This document shows, piece after piece, positions 26,134 through 35,635 of a DNA stretch of 64,000 nucleotides. Below the pieces are notes generated by a model that made no database searches, was not told the origin of the DNA, and was given only the letters and a program-made list of their open reading frames with translations. Origin of the DNA: JACVRW01 sp963751835 (lineage in GTDB: Bacteria > Actinomycetota > Thermoleophilia > Solirubrobacterales > Thermoleophilaceae); NCBI GenBank assembly GCA_963751835.1, contig CAVVWD010000022.1, forward strand, positions 234,942 to 298,941, written 5' to 3'. How positions within the stretch are numbered: the stretch's first letter is position 1; the number at the start of each line of letters is the position of its first letter. The position numbers and the translations under genes were made by a program.

Positions 26134-26857
26134 CGCGGCCACTGCGGGCTACGCCCGCTCGGTCGCGGCGTACCGGCGCGGCCGCCCCGGCTATCCACAG
26201 GCCGCGGTCGACTTCCTCACCGCAAGGCTTCACCTCGGCCCAGGTAGGACGGTGGTCGACCTCGCCGCAGGGACCGGCAAGCTCACGAGTCCTCTGCTCG
26301 CCACCGGCGCCGAGGTGGTCGCGGTGGAGCCGGTGGCTGAGATGCGGGCGGCCCTGCCGGTGGGTGCGCGGGCGCTGGATGGGACGGCAGAGGAGCTGCC
26401 GCTGAACACCGGGAGCGCCGACGCCGTCGCCGTCGCACAAGCCTTCCACTGGTTCGACGGCGACGCGGCCCTGGCCGAGATCCATCGAGTGCTCCGCCCC
26501 GGTGGCGCGCTGGCCCTGGTCTGGAACCGCCGGCGGATGGACGAGCCGCTGAATCAGGCGATCGAGGCGCTGGTCACCCCACACCGCGGCCGCACGTCCA
26601 CCTTCCACACGGGCGCCTGGCGCGCCGCCTTCGAGCGCACCAAGCTGTTCGGGCCGCTCGAGGAGCGCGTATTTGCCAACGAGCAATCCCTGGACGCCGA
26701 CGGACTCGTCGACCGCGTCGCCTCGATCAGCTTCATCGCCACGCTCGACGAGAAGGAGCGGACAGAGGTGCTCCGGCGCGTGCGGGCCTTAGCCGGACCT
26801 GCCGGCGTGACCATTCACCACGACACCGAGGTGCAGGTCGCCGACCGGCTGGGGTAG
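26108..26857 (+). CDS. Class I SAM-dependent methyltransferase
   Basis: A 249-residue methyltransferase with YRRGRPGYPQAAVDFL, motif I VVDLAAGTGKLT near residue 48, AVEPVAEMRAALP, AVAVAQAFHWFD (motif IV) and HRVLRPGGALALVWNRR. This layout is that of UbiE/Tam-like family members; the substrate is unknown. It overlaps the truncated cyclohydrolase by 26 nt. The frame after the TAG stays open and protein-like (PYRPDKPAEEAD) to 26943, so the true end may be longer. Confidence 0.82.
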   Translation: MSPGRGRPSAATAGYARSVAAYRRGRPGYPQAAVDFLTARLHLGPGRTVVDLAAGTGKLTSPLLATGAEVVAVEPVAEMRAALPVGARALDGTAEELPLNTGSADAVAVAQAFHWFDGDAALAEIHRVLRPGGALALVWNRRRMDEPLNQAIEALVTPHRGRTSTFHTGAWRAAFERTKLFGPLEERVFANEQSLDADGLVDRVASISFIATLDEKERTEVLRRVRALAGPAGVTIHHDTEVQVADRLG

Positions 26858-27031
26858 CGGTCCGGCCCCTACCGCCCGGACAAGCCCGCCGAGGAGGCGG
26901 ACGCGATCGACGACCTGCGCGCGCTCATCGCCACCAGGGCGTAATGCCGGATCTGCTCTACGGCACCTGGGGACCAAGTTCGAGAAAGGTCTTGCCTCCG
27001 AAGGCTGAAGGCGCTCATTACCATTAGGCAT

Positions 27032-27181
27032 ATGTGCCTGGACGGTCCCTCGCAGCGGATCATCTCGGAGCCGATTCAGCCCCCGGTGGTCCTGCCCGCT
27101 CAGCCGTCCCAACCGGAGCCGCTTCCGGAGCCTCGCAAGCCGGAGCACCTAACCAAGCCAGAGCCCGCGGCACCGTCGTGA
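27032..27181 (+). CDS. Small Pro/Glu-rich protein
   Basis: A 49-residue ORF starting MCLDGPSQRII followed by a tail of Pro, Glu, Gln and Lys (PEPLPEPRKPEHL). The TGA overlaps the GTG of the next gene, showing coupling. I believe similar MCLDGPS-type small proteins occur in Thermoleophilia, but no function is known to me. The N-terminal Cys and disordered tail are the only features. Confidence 0.6.
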   Translation: MCLDGPSQRIISEPIQPPVVLPAQPSQPEPLPEPRKPEHLTKPEPAAPS

Positions 27182-27855
27182 GCGAGACGCCGCTCTTCCC
27201 GGACCCGATCTATGGACTGCGCACCTGGACCGTCGTCGGGGAGAGAGGGGCCGAGCGCCTGGCCGCCCCCCAACGAGGCGAGGCGTGGCCGCCCGGCGGC
27301 GCATGGGCCGAGGCGTCGTGCGCCCGGTCGCCGGAGCACCGGGCTCCGGCCCCCGGCTGCGTCTGCGGCCTCCACGCACTGCATCCCAGCCGTCGGTCTG
27401 CCCGGCGCATCCTGTCCGGCCGCCGCGAGATCCCTGGGATTGCCGAGGCCCGCGGCCAGATCGAGGTCCACGAGGACGGCTTCCGCGCGGAGCGCGCGCG
27501 CCCGTACGTGCTCCTGCTGCTGCCCGGCCGCAACGCCCGACTGCTCGAGCGGCTCGGGAAGGCGTACGGAGCGGAGGTGGTCGAGGTCAACGGCGCCGAC
27601 GCCGTGCTGACCCTCTGCCGGGAACGTAACCTCGGGCTGGACGAGTCCGGAGTGGCGCAGCTGTTGGGACCGGCGTCCGCGGAGCGGTACCGGCGGGTGC
27701 GCCGCGAGCGGATGCGGGCCACCGCGCTCCGGTTCGCCGCCGTGGTCGCTGTTGCGGCGCTGCTGGTGGTCGCCGGCCTCGCCCTGGTGACCGATCCGCC
27801 CGGCGAGCGCGTACTCAAAGGCCGCACCGGCGACATCACCGTCAACTCGCGCTGA
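27178..27855 (+). CDS. Hypothetical protein with C-terminal membrane anchor
   Basis: A 225-residue protein. The N-terminal half has GLRTWTVVGERG, GGAWAEASC and a Cys-rich CVCGLHALHP block (two Cys around residue 60) that may bind metal; then a soluble region and one C-terminal hydrophobic helix (ALRFAAVVAVAALLVVAGLALV). Coupled to the preceding 49-residue ORF (GTGA). No recognised function; the soluble part would be cytoplasmic if the anchor is tail-type. Confidence 0.65.
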   Translation: MSETPLFPDPIYGLRTWTVVGERGAERLAAPQRGEAWPPGGAWAEASCARSPEHRAPAPGCVCGLHALHPSRRSARRILSGRREIPGIAEARGQIEVHEDGFRAERARPYVLLLLPGRNARLLERLGKAYGAEVVEVNGADAVLTLCRERNLGLDESGVAQLLGPASAERYRRVRRERMRATALRFAAVVAVAALLVVAGLALVTDPPGERVLKGRTGDITVNSR

Positions 27856-27897
27856 AACGACGAGAAACCCTCCCCGCCCGCTGGAGTACTTGAGGAC

Positions 27898-28866
27898 ATG
27901 GGGGACGGAAGAGTCAGTCGCGCCCTCCAGCAGGGCAAGGCGCGCACCAGCGATATCAAGACCCGCGTACCCGAGCTTCGGGAGCGGGTTCCGGAGCTCC
28001 GCGAACGCGTGCCCGAGCTCAAGCAGCGCAGCGGCGAGTTGGCGCGCCAGTACGCGCAGATGGACGTCTCCTGGGCGCGGTGCGGCTACGCCAAGGCAGC
28101 GCGCGCCGCGCTGCTCACCTTCGGGCTCGGCCCGATGATCGACTGGTACGTCCGAAATCGTGTCGTGGGGGACGAGGTCTTCGACACCCTCGAGCATCCG
28201 GTCATCTTCGTGGCCAACCATTCCAGCCACCTCGACACGCCCACGCTCCTGCGTGCGCTGCCCCCCAAGTGGCGCCGCCGCACCGCGGTGGCCGCCGCAG
28301 CCGATTACTTCTACAACACGCGCTGGAAGGCGTCCGGCGTCGCGCTGCTGTTCAACACCGTCCCCCTCGGGCGGAAGGGCGGCGGACTTGGGAACGGCGC
28401 CACCGACCACGTGGACCGCATCCTCGACGAGGGCTGGAACCTCGTCATGTTCCCCGAGGGCACGCGCTCACGCGACGGCAGGGTGGGCAAGGTGCATTCA
28501 GGCGCCGCTGTGATCGCTGCGCAGCACGGCATACCCATCGTTCCGATCTACCTGAGCGGCACTCACCAGGCGATGCCAGCGGGTCAGAACTGGCCGCGGC
28601 GCATTCCCGGTCCGCTCCTGTCGCGCCGCCACGAGGTCGAGGTGCGCTTCGGCGATCCGATCCGACCGCACAAGACCGACGACGCCCGCGACGTGATGGA
28701 ACGAGTGCGTGTGTTCTGGGAGGGCGAGGGTCTGGCGCCGGTGCCCCGTCCGGCCCGCGACACGGCGCGCCGGTTCGAGCGCGATCCGGTCGGCGTCGGT
28801 CCGGCCACGGCTCCGGTGCCACCCGCCGCTCCGGCAATGCGGGACTCCGGCACCACCGTCTCCTGA
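27898..28866 (+). CDS. PlsC-type 1-acyl-glycerol-3-phosphate acyltransferase
   Basis: A 322-residue acyltransferase with the catalytic NHSSHLDT (H-x4-D) near residue 106, the FPEGTRSRDG block and IVPIYLSGTHQAMP. It acylates lysophosphatidate or a similar acceptor at the membrane. The N-terminus carries an unusual heptad array, VPELRERVPELRERVPELKQR (about 21-41), which may form a short coiled coil. Gene order downstream moves to glycerol metabolism, which supplies its substrate glycerol-3-phosphate. Confidence 0.85.
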   Translation: MGDGRVSRALQQGKARTSDIKTRVPELRERVPELRERVPELKQRSGELARQYAQMDVSWARCGYAKAARAALLTFGLGPMIDWYVRNRVVGDEVFDTLEHPVIFVANHSSHLDTPTLLRALPPKWRRRTAVAAAADYFYNTRWKASGVALLFNTVPLGRKGGGLGNGATDHVDRILDEGWNLVMFPEGTRSRDGRVGKVHSGAAVIAAQHGIPIVPIYLSGTHQAMPAGQNWPRRIPGPLLSRRHEVEVRFGDPIRPHKTDDARDVMERVRVFWEGEGLAPVPRPARDTARRFERDPVGVGPATAPVPPAAPAMRDSGTTVS

Positions 28867-28916
28867 GCCGGGCCGCCTCCGGGAGACTGAATATTCCGGC
28901 GTCCCCGCGGCGAGCA

Positions 28917-28944
28917 TTGACCAGCAGGGCGCGGCGCGTATAGC
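28917..28944 (+). promoter_or_regulatory. Predicted sigma-70-type promoter of dhaKL
   Basis: TTGACC (28917-28922) and TATAGC (28939-28944) with a 16-nt spacer, 42 nt before the dhaK start. Pattern match only. Confidence 0.4.
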
Positions 28945-28985
28945 GTCCGCATCCGGGCAGGCCGTCAGCGAGTGGAGGAGGAACC

Positions 28986-29988
<1,003 letters not shown>

Positions 29989-29998
29989 GGACGAGGCG

Positions 29999-30639
29999 TT
30001 GAGCATCACCGCCGGCACGGTCGGGGACTGGATCCGGGCCTACGCGGCCGCGATCGCCGAGAACCGGGCCGAGCTCGTCAAGCTCGACTCCGCAATCGGA
30101 GACGGCGACCACGGCACCAACATGGATCGCGGCATGAGAAAGGCCGTCGAGAAGCTGGACGACGCCGGGGACCAGGACATCGGCGCCCAGCTCAAGGGTG
30201 TCGGCATGGCGCTGGTGTCCAGCGTCGGCGGCGCCGCCGGTCCGCTCTACGGGACTCTCTTCCTGCAGATGGGCACGGCCACCGCCGGCCAGGACGAGCT
30301 GGACCTGGCCGGCTGGACCGAGCGCGCTGGAGAACGGGAGTCAAGGGAGTCCAGGCACGCGGGAAAGCGGAGCCCGGTGACAAGACGATGGTCGACGCGT
30401 TGCTTCCGGCGCTCGACGCGCTGCGCGCGGCGCAGGAGGACGGAACCGAACTGGGCGACGCGCTGCGACGGTCGGCAGACGCCGCGGCGGAGGGCATGCG
30501 CGCGACCATCCCACTCGAGGCACGCAAGGGACGCGCGAGCTATCTGGGCCCGCGCAGCGTGGGTCACCAGGATCCCGGCGCGACGTCGTCGACGCTGCTA
30601 CTCGAGGTGGCGGCGAACACCTTCGGCAGCGACGGCTAG
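29999..30639 (+). CDS. dhaL: Dihydroxyacetone kinase subunit DhaL (two frameshifts)
   Basis: DhaL carries bound ADP that is phosphorylated in situ by DhaM. The N-terminal SAIGDGDHGTNMDRGM holds the Mg-binding Asp residues; then SSVGGAAGPLYGTLFLQ, and after the break KAEPGDKTMVDALLPALDAL and RSVGHQDPGATSS. Two single-base insertions near 30324 and 30337 explain the frame change and give 212 residues. TTG start 10 nt after dhaK. Confidence 0.88.
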
Positions 30640-30645
30640 TACCAC

Positions 30646-30688
30646 GGCCGCCCCGCCCGGGAGGTCCTCCCATTCTGGGCGGTTTCTT
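30646..30688 (+). terminator. Possible terminator after dhaL
   Basis: A CCGCCC / GGGCGG outer stem encloses an inner GGGAGG-TCCTCCC stem, followed by TTTCTT. It lies 7 nt after the dhaL stop and before the glpF promoter. Confidence 0.4.
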
Positions 30689-30695
30689 CCCCCAA

Positions 30696-30725
30696 TTGAC
30701 ATCGCCTGAGAGACCGGAATAGGCT
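30696..30725 (+). promoter_or_regulatory. Predicted promoter of glpF-glpK
   Basis: A consensus TTGACA (30696-30701) and TAGGCT (30720-30725) with an 18-nt spacer, 46 nt before the glpF start. The exact consensus -35 box is unusual in this GC-rich DNA. Confidence 0.45.
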
Positions 30726-30771
30726 GGCGCGCGCTTGCATCCTGCCAGCCACGGAGAGGGAGGAGAGGCTC

Positions 30772-31494
30772 TTGAGCATCTTCGGAGCTGAGGTGATCGG
30801 GACGGCGATCCTGATCCTGTTGGGAAACGGGGTCGTCGCCGGAGTCTTGCTTAGTCAATCCAAGGCCGAGAACGCGGGCTGGATCGTGATCACGTTCGGC
30901 TGGGGCATGGCCGTGACGTTTGGCGTCTTCGCGGTCGTGGCGTACAGCGGAGCGCACCTGAACCCCGCCGTGACGTTCGGGTTCGCGTTGGAGGGCACAA
31001 CGGAATGGTCAGACGTGCCGAAGTACTTCGCCGGCGAGTTCGTCGGCGCGTTCATCGGCGCCACGCTCGTTTGGCTGTCATATCTTCCCCACTGGGGCGC
31101 GACCGAGGATCCCGGGCTCAAGCTCGCGTGCTACTGCACCGCGCCGGCCATCCGCAACACGGTGGCGAACCTGATCACCGAGATCGTCGGGACGTTCATG
31201 CTCGTCTTCGGCGTGCTCGCGATCTTCGCCAACGCGCTGCCGGCGGCAGTCGCGCTCGGTGGTCTCCTGGTCGGCCTCCTGGTGTTCGCCATCGGGCTGT
31301 CGCTCGGAGGGCCGACGGGCTACGCGATCAACCCGGCACGCGATCTCGGCCCCAGGATCATGCACGCGATTCTGCCGATCGCGGGCAAGGGGCCCTCCGA
31401 CTGGGCCTACGCCTGGATCCCGGTGATCGGTCCGCTGATCGGGGGCGGCCTCGGGGGGCTCGCGTTCGACTGGTGGTACCCCGTCAACCATTGA
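30772..31494 (+). CDS. glpF: Glycerol uptake facilitator
   Basis: A 240-residue MIP-family channel with six membrane helices and two half-helices bearing NPA: GAHLNPAVTFG near residue 63 and YAINPARDLGPR near 185. The Asp after the second NPA-Arg is typical of glycerol-conducting channels rather than water-only ones. TTG start with GGAGAGG upstream. Followed by glpK. Confidence 0.93.
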   Translation: MSIFGAEVIGTAILILLGNGVVAGVLLSQSKAENAGWIVITFGWGMAVTFGVFAVVAYSGAHLNPAVTFGFALEGTTEWSDVPKYFAGEFVGAFIGATLVWLSYLPHWGATEDPGLKLACYCTAPAIRNTVANLITEIVGTFMLVFGVLAIFANALPAAVALGGLLVGLLVFAIGLSLGGPTGYAINPARDLGPRIMHAILPIAGKGPSDWAYAWIPVIGPLIGGGLGGLAFDWWYPVNH

Positions 31495-31541
31495 TCACGG
31501 CGGGGCACTGTTTCAGCGAAGACCAGACCGAGAGGTAATCG

Positions 31542-33056
31542 ATGGCTAAGTACGCGGCAGCAATCGACCAGGGGACGACCAGCACGCGCTGCATGGTTTT
31601 CGACCACGGCGGCCAGGTGGTCAGCGTCAACCAGAAGGAGCACGAGCAGATCTACCCGAAGCCCGGCTGGGTCGAGCACGACGCCAAGGAGATCTGGGCA
31701 CGCACGCAGGAGGTCGTCGACGAGGCGATGCAGGAGGCGGGCGCCGGCGCCGACGACGTCGCCGGCGTCGGCATCACCAATCAGCGCGAGACCACGCTGG
31801 TCTGGGACAAGACGACCGGCGAGCCGATCCACAACGCGCTCGTCTGGCAGGACACGCGCACGGACAAGCTCGTCGACGAGTACTCGAGGGACGGCGGGCA
31901 GGCCCGCTTCCAGGAGAAGGTCGGACTGCCCCTGGCCACCTACTTCTCCGGACCGAAGATCCGCTGGATCCTCGACAACGTCGACGGCGCGGCGGAGCGG
32001 GCCGACTCCGGCGACCTCCTGTTCGGCAACATGGACACCTGGGTGATCTGGAACCTCACCGGCGGCACGGACGGCGGGCAGCACATCACCGACGTCACGA
32101 ACGCCAGCCGCACGATGCTGATGGACCTCCGCACCCTGTCGTGGGACCAGGAGGTCATGGACGTGATGGGCATCCCGGAGGCGATGCTGCCGGAGATCCG
32201 GGCGTCCTCCGACGTCTACGGCGAGGTCCGTACGTCGGGCGCGCTCCAGGGCGTGCAGATCGCGGGCGACCTCGGCGATCAGCAGGCGGCCACGTTCGGG
32301 CAGACCTGCTTCGCCGTCGGCGAGGCCAAGAACACCTACGGCACCGGCAACTTCCTCCTGCTCAACACGGGCACGGAGGCAGTGGCGTCGAAGAACGGGC
32401 TCCTGACCACGGTCGGCTACAAGATCGGCGACGAGGATGCGATCTACTGTCTCGAGGGCTCGATCGCGATCACCGGCGCGCTGGTCCAGTGGCTGCGCGA
32501 CAACCTCAAGATGATCAAGGCGGCGCCCGAGGTCGAGGACCTGGCCCAGAGCGTCGACGACAACGGCGGTCTGTACATCGTTCCCGCCTTCTCCGGCCTG
32601 TTCGCGCCCTACTGGAAGTCCAACGCCCGCGGCGTGTTCGCCGGCCTGACCCGTTACGTAAATGCGGGTCACATCGCCCGCGCGACCCTCGAGGCCACCG
32701 CGTACCAGAGCCGCGAGGTCGTCGAGGCGATGAACCAGGACTCCGGCGTGGACCTCGAATCGCTCAAGGTCGACGGCGGGATGGTCGCCAACGACCTGCT
32801 GATGCAGTTCCAGGCCGACCTGCTCGGCGTGCCGGTGATCCGGCCGAAGGTGCCGGAGACCACGTCACTCGGCGCCGCATACGCGGCCGGTCTGGCCACC
32901 GGCTTCTGGAACGAGGTCGAGGACCTGCGCGAGAACTGGGTCGAGGACAAGCGCTGGGAGCCCACGATGGACCCGACGCAGCGCGACGAGTACTACATGT
33001 TCTGGAAGAAGGCGGTCACGCGGACGTTCGACTGGTTCGAGGCCGACGAGGGGTAG
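31542..33056 (+). CDS. glpK: Glycerol kinase
   Basis: GlpK phosphorylates glycerol to glycerol-3-phosphate. The full-length 504-residue ASKHA protein has AAIDQGTTSTRCMVFD at the N-terminus, GITNQRETT, VWQDTRT, GDLGDQQAATFGQ near 245 and VDGGMVANDLLMQFQAD near 408. It sits 47 nt after glpF and is probably co-transcribed. Confidence 0.96.
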   Translation: MAKYAAAIDQGTTSTRCMVFDHGGQVVSVNQKEHEQIYPKPGWVEHDAKEIWARTQEVVDEAMQEAGAGADDVAGVGITNQRETTLVWDKTTGEPIHNALVWQDTRTDKLVDEYSRDGGQARFQEKVGLPLATYFSGPKIRWILDNVDGAAERADSGDLLFGNMDTWVIWNLTGGTDGGQHITDVTNASRTMLMDLRTLSWDQEVMDVMGIPEAMLPEIRASSDVYGEVRTSGALQGVQIAGDLGDQQAATFGQTCFAVGEAKNTYGTGNFLLLNTGTEAVASKNGLLTTVGYKIGDEDAIYCLEGSIAITGALVQWLRDNLKMIKAAPEVEDLAQSVDDNGGLYIVPAFSGLFAPYWKSNARGVFAGLTRYVNAGHIARATLEATAYQSREVVEAMNQDSGVDLESLKVDGGMVANDLLMQFQADLLGVPVIRPKVPETTSLGAAYAAGLATGFWNEVEDLRENWVEDKRWEPTMDPTQRDEYYMFWKKAVTRTFDWFEADEG

Positions 33057-33075
33057 ACGAGCGCGTCCACGCGAG

Positions 33076-34002
33076 TCAGTTCCAGGGGAGCCCGGCGCGT
33101 GCCTCCCAGTACGCCGCCGGCTCCTCGACCAAGCCGCTGAGCAACTGCTCGAGCTCGTCGTCCCAGGCGAGCTCGAGCGCGGCGAGGTTGCTCCGAAGCT
33201 GTGCCACAGTCGCCGCCCCGCTGAGCACAACATCCGCCCAGGGCCGCGCGAGCGCCGCTGCGAGCGCGAGCGCGTCCTCGCCGGCCCCCCGTTCCCGGGC
33301 GGCGGCCGCGAGCCCCTCGGGCGCACCGCGCGGCGAGAGGCGCCCGTTGGCGAGCGCCTCCTTGACCAGGACCAGGAGGCCCTTCTCGTGCGCACGCGCG
33401 AGCGACTCCTCGGCCGCGCGCTCGTGGAGGTTCCACGTGGCCTGCACGGTGTCGAAGCCGCCGATGTCCAGCGCACGGTCGATGGTGGCCGCCTGCTCTG
33501 GTCCGGTGACGCTTAGGCCTACCCGGATCCCGCGGGCGCGCAATGCGTCGAGCTCCTCGCGCACGGCTGGGTCGTCCAGCACGCCGCTGTCGAGGGTGGC
33601 CGAGTGGATCTGGTAGATCCCGAGCCACTCGCCGAGCAGGTCGTGCGACTCGCTCCATTGCGCCCGGAGGTGCTCCACCGACAGGTCCTTGACCTCGTGC
33701 TGGGCGGCATCGATGCGCCAGTCCGCCGTGTAGCGGTAGCCCCACTTCGAGCTCACGGTGACGTCTCCGCGCTGCAGTCCACGACGCCTGAGCCACGACG
33801 CGAGGAACGCCTCGGCACGGCCGTACGAGCGCGCGGCGTCGAACCAGCGCACTCCGCCCTCGTACGCGGCGTCGAGCACGTCGTGCGCCGCGCTCTCCAT
33901 CTCGTCCACGCTCGGGTCGGCCACGTCCTCGCCGTGGTCGAGGTTGATGTACGCCGGACGCCCGAGTGCGGCGAGGCCGAGCGCGATCCGCGCGCCTCCC
34001 AT
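33076..34002 (-). CDS. Aldo/keto reductase
   Basis: A 308-residue NADPH-dependent reductase with the catalytic tetrad in place: Asp and Tyr in WFDAARSYG near residue 53, Lys in SSKWGY and His in YQIHSATLD. It is convergent with glpK (19 nt between stops) and divergent from glpA. The substrate could be a small aldehyde such as glyceraldehyde or dihydroxyacetone, which would suit the neighbours (inference). Confidence 0.87.
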   Translation of the reverse strand: MGGARIALGLAALGRPAYINLDHGEDVADPSVDEMESAAHDVLDAAYEGGVRWFDAARSYGRAEAFLASWLRRRGLQRGDVTVSSKWGYRYTADWRIDAAQHEVKDLSVEHLRAQWSESHDLLGEWLGIYQIHSATLDSGVLDDPAVREELDALRARGIRVGLSVTGPEQAATIDRALDIGGFDTVQATWNLHERAAEESLARAHEKGLLVLVKEALANGRLSPRGAPEGLAAAARERGAGEDALALAAALARPWADVVLSGAATVAQLRSNLAALELAWDDELEQLLSGLVEEPAAYWEARAGLPWN

Positions 34003-34060
34003 GCGGACAGCCTACGGAGCGATCCCGGCCCGCGTGCCGAGCTCAAATAGCATTCGCCAG

Positions 34061-35635
34061 GTGGCAACCCTTAAGGCCGAGCTGCTGGTGGTCGGTGGCG
34101 GCGCCACCGGCGCCGGTGTGGCCTGGGACGCGGCGCTGCGCGGGTTCGACGTAGTGCTCGTCGACCGGGCCGATCTCGCCCAGGGAACCAGCGGGCGCTT
34201 CCACGGCCTGCTGCACTCGGGGGGCCGCTACGTGGTCAAGGACCCGGTCGCCGCCGAGGAGTGCGTCAGGGAGAACGCGATTCTCCGCCGGGTCATCCCC
34301 GATTGCATCGAGGACACCGGCGGCCTCTTCGTGACGACGCCCGACGACGACCCCGCCTACGGCGATCGGTTCCTCGACGGCTGCCGCGCGTGCGACCTGC
34401 CGGTCGAGGAGATCGACGTGGCCGACGCGTTGCGTCTCGAGCCGCGCCTGAACCCGGGGATCAAGCGTGCGTTCTCCGTACCCGACGCGTCGATCGACGC
34501 CTGGAAGACGGTCTGGTCGTTCGCCCGCGGCGCGACCGCGCACGGGGCGCGGATCCTGACCTATCACCGCGTGATCGACTTGCACCGGGACGATGGGGCG
34601 GTCACGGGCGCGCGCGTTCGCAACGAGGTCACCGGGGAGGAGCTCGACATTGAGGCACGGTTCACGATCAACGCCTCGGGCGCATGGGCGGCGCAGATCG
34701 CCCAGATGGCGGGCATCGAGGGCGTGGGAGTGATTCCCGGCAAGGGGATCATGATCGCGATGAACCACCGGCTCGTGAACACGGTGATCAACCGCTGCAC
34801 GATGCCGGCGGACGGCGACATCCTCGTGCCGATCCGGACCGTGAGCGTGATCGGCACGACCGACAGCCGCTCCCTCGATCCGGACGAGATCCCAGTGACC
34901 CAGGACGAGGTCGACCAGATGCTCGACGACGGGGAGCGCCTCGTGCCCGGCTTTCGCGAAGCGCGCGCGCTGCGTGTGTGGGCCGGCGTGCGCCCGCTCT
35001 TCCAGGACGAGAAGGCCGGGGCGGTCGCCGACACGCGCGATGTGAGCCGGACGCATGCGGTGGTCGATCACCGCCGGCGCGACGGCGTGGACGGGCTGCT
35101 GACGATGTCGGGCGGCAAGCTCACGACCCTGCGCCTGATGGCCCAGGACATCGTGGATGCGATGTGTGACCAGCTCGGAGAGGTGCGTCCGTGCCGCACG
35201 CACGAGGAGAGACCCCCCGACAACGAGGACGCGGAGCACTACACACTCGGCTCGCGGTTGCGACGCCGTGAGGCGACCCTCCAGGACGAGCAGCTCATCT
35301 GCGAATGCGAGCTGATCGGTCGCAGCCGTCTCGAGCAGGCCATGCGGCGGCGCGGCTCGGCCAACCTGGACGACATCCGGCGCAGCATGCGGCTGGGCAT
35401 GGGCCCGTGCCAGGGCGGCTTCTGCATCTACCGGGCCACGGGGATCCTGCACGGCGTCGGGCACCTCGACGGCGCCGAGGCCGCCGAGTCGCTGCTCGGC
35501 TTCCTGCAGGAGCGCTGGAAGGGCGTGTGGCCGATCCTGTACGGGGATCAGCTGCGCCAAGCGCGGCTCGACGACTGGATCTTCCAAGGACTTCTCGACG
35601 TCGAGCACCTCCCCGGCGGAGAGGCCCCGGCGTGA
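34061..35635 (+). CDS. glpA: Anaerobic-type glycerol-3-phosphate dehydrogenase subunit A
   Basis: GlpA is the FAD catalytic subunit oxidising glycerol-3-phosphate to DHAP. 524 residues: ELLVVGGGATGAGVAWDAA (FAD loop) at 6-24, FHGLLHSGGRYVV, and a C-terminal [2Fe-2S] BFD-like domain with CECEL and GPCQGGFC. GTG start at 34061; overlaps glpB by 4 nt (GTGA). The use of the glpABC type suggests menaquinone-linked oxidation. Confidence 0.95.
   Translation: MATLKAELLVVGGGATGAGVAWDAALRGFDVVLVDRADLAQGTSGRFHGLLHSGGRYVVKDPVAAEECVRENAILRRVIPDCIEDTGGLFVTTPDDDPAYGDRFLDGCRACDLPVEEIDVADALRLEPRLNPGIKRAFSVPDASIDAWKTVWSFARGATAHGARILTYHRVIDLHRDDGAVTGARVRNEVTGEELDIEARFTINASGAWAAQIAQMAGIEGVGVIPGKGIMIAMNHRLVNTVINRCTMPADGDILVPIRTVSVIGTTDSRSLDPDEIPVTQDEVDQMLDDGERLVPGFREARALRVWAGVRPLFQDEKAGAVADTRDVSRTHAVVDHRRRDGVDGLLTMSGGKLTTLRLMAQDIVDAMCDQLGEVRPCRTHEERPPDNEDAEHYTLGSRLRRREATLQDEQLICECELIGRSRLEQAMRRRGSANLDDIRRSMRLGMGPCQGGFCIYRATGILHGVGHLDGAEAAESLLGFLQERWKGVWPILYGDQLRQARLDDWIFQGLLDVEHLPGGEAPA

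Noticed and set aside
26858..26943. Protein-like in-frame sequence after the methyltransferase stop
   Set aside because: Could be a read-through tail, but no homology seen and no start; left as a note on the methyltransferase.
26960..27030. Possible eighth copy of the leader motif before the MCLDGPS gene (GAGAAAGGTCTTGCC)
   Set aside because: It lacks the GTCG core and the GACGACAA half, so I did not count it.
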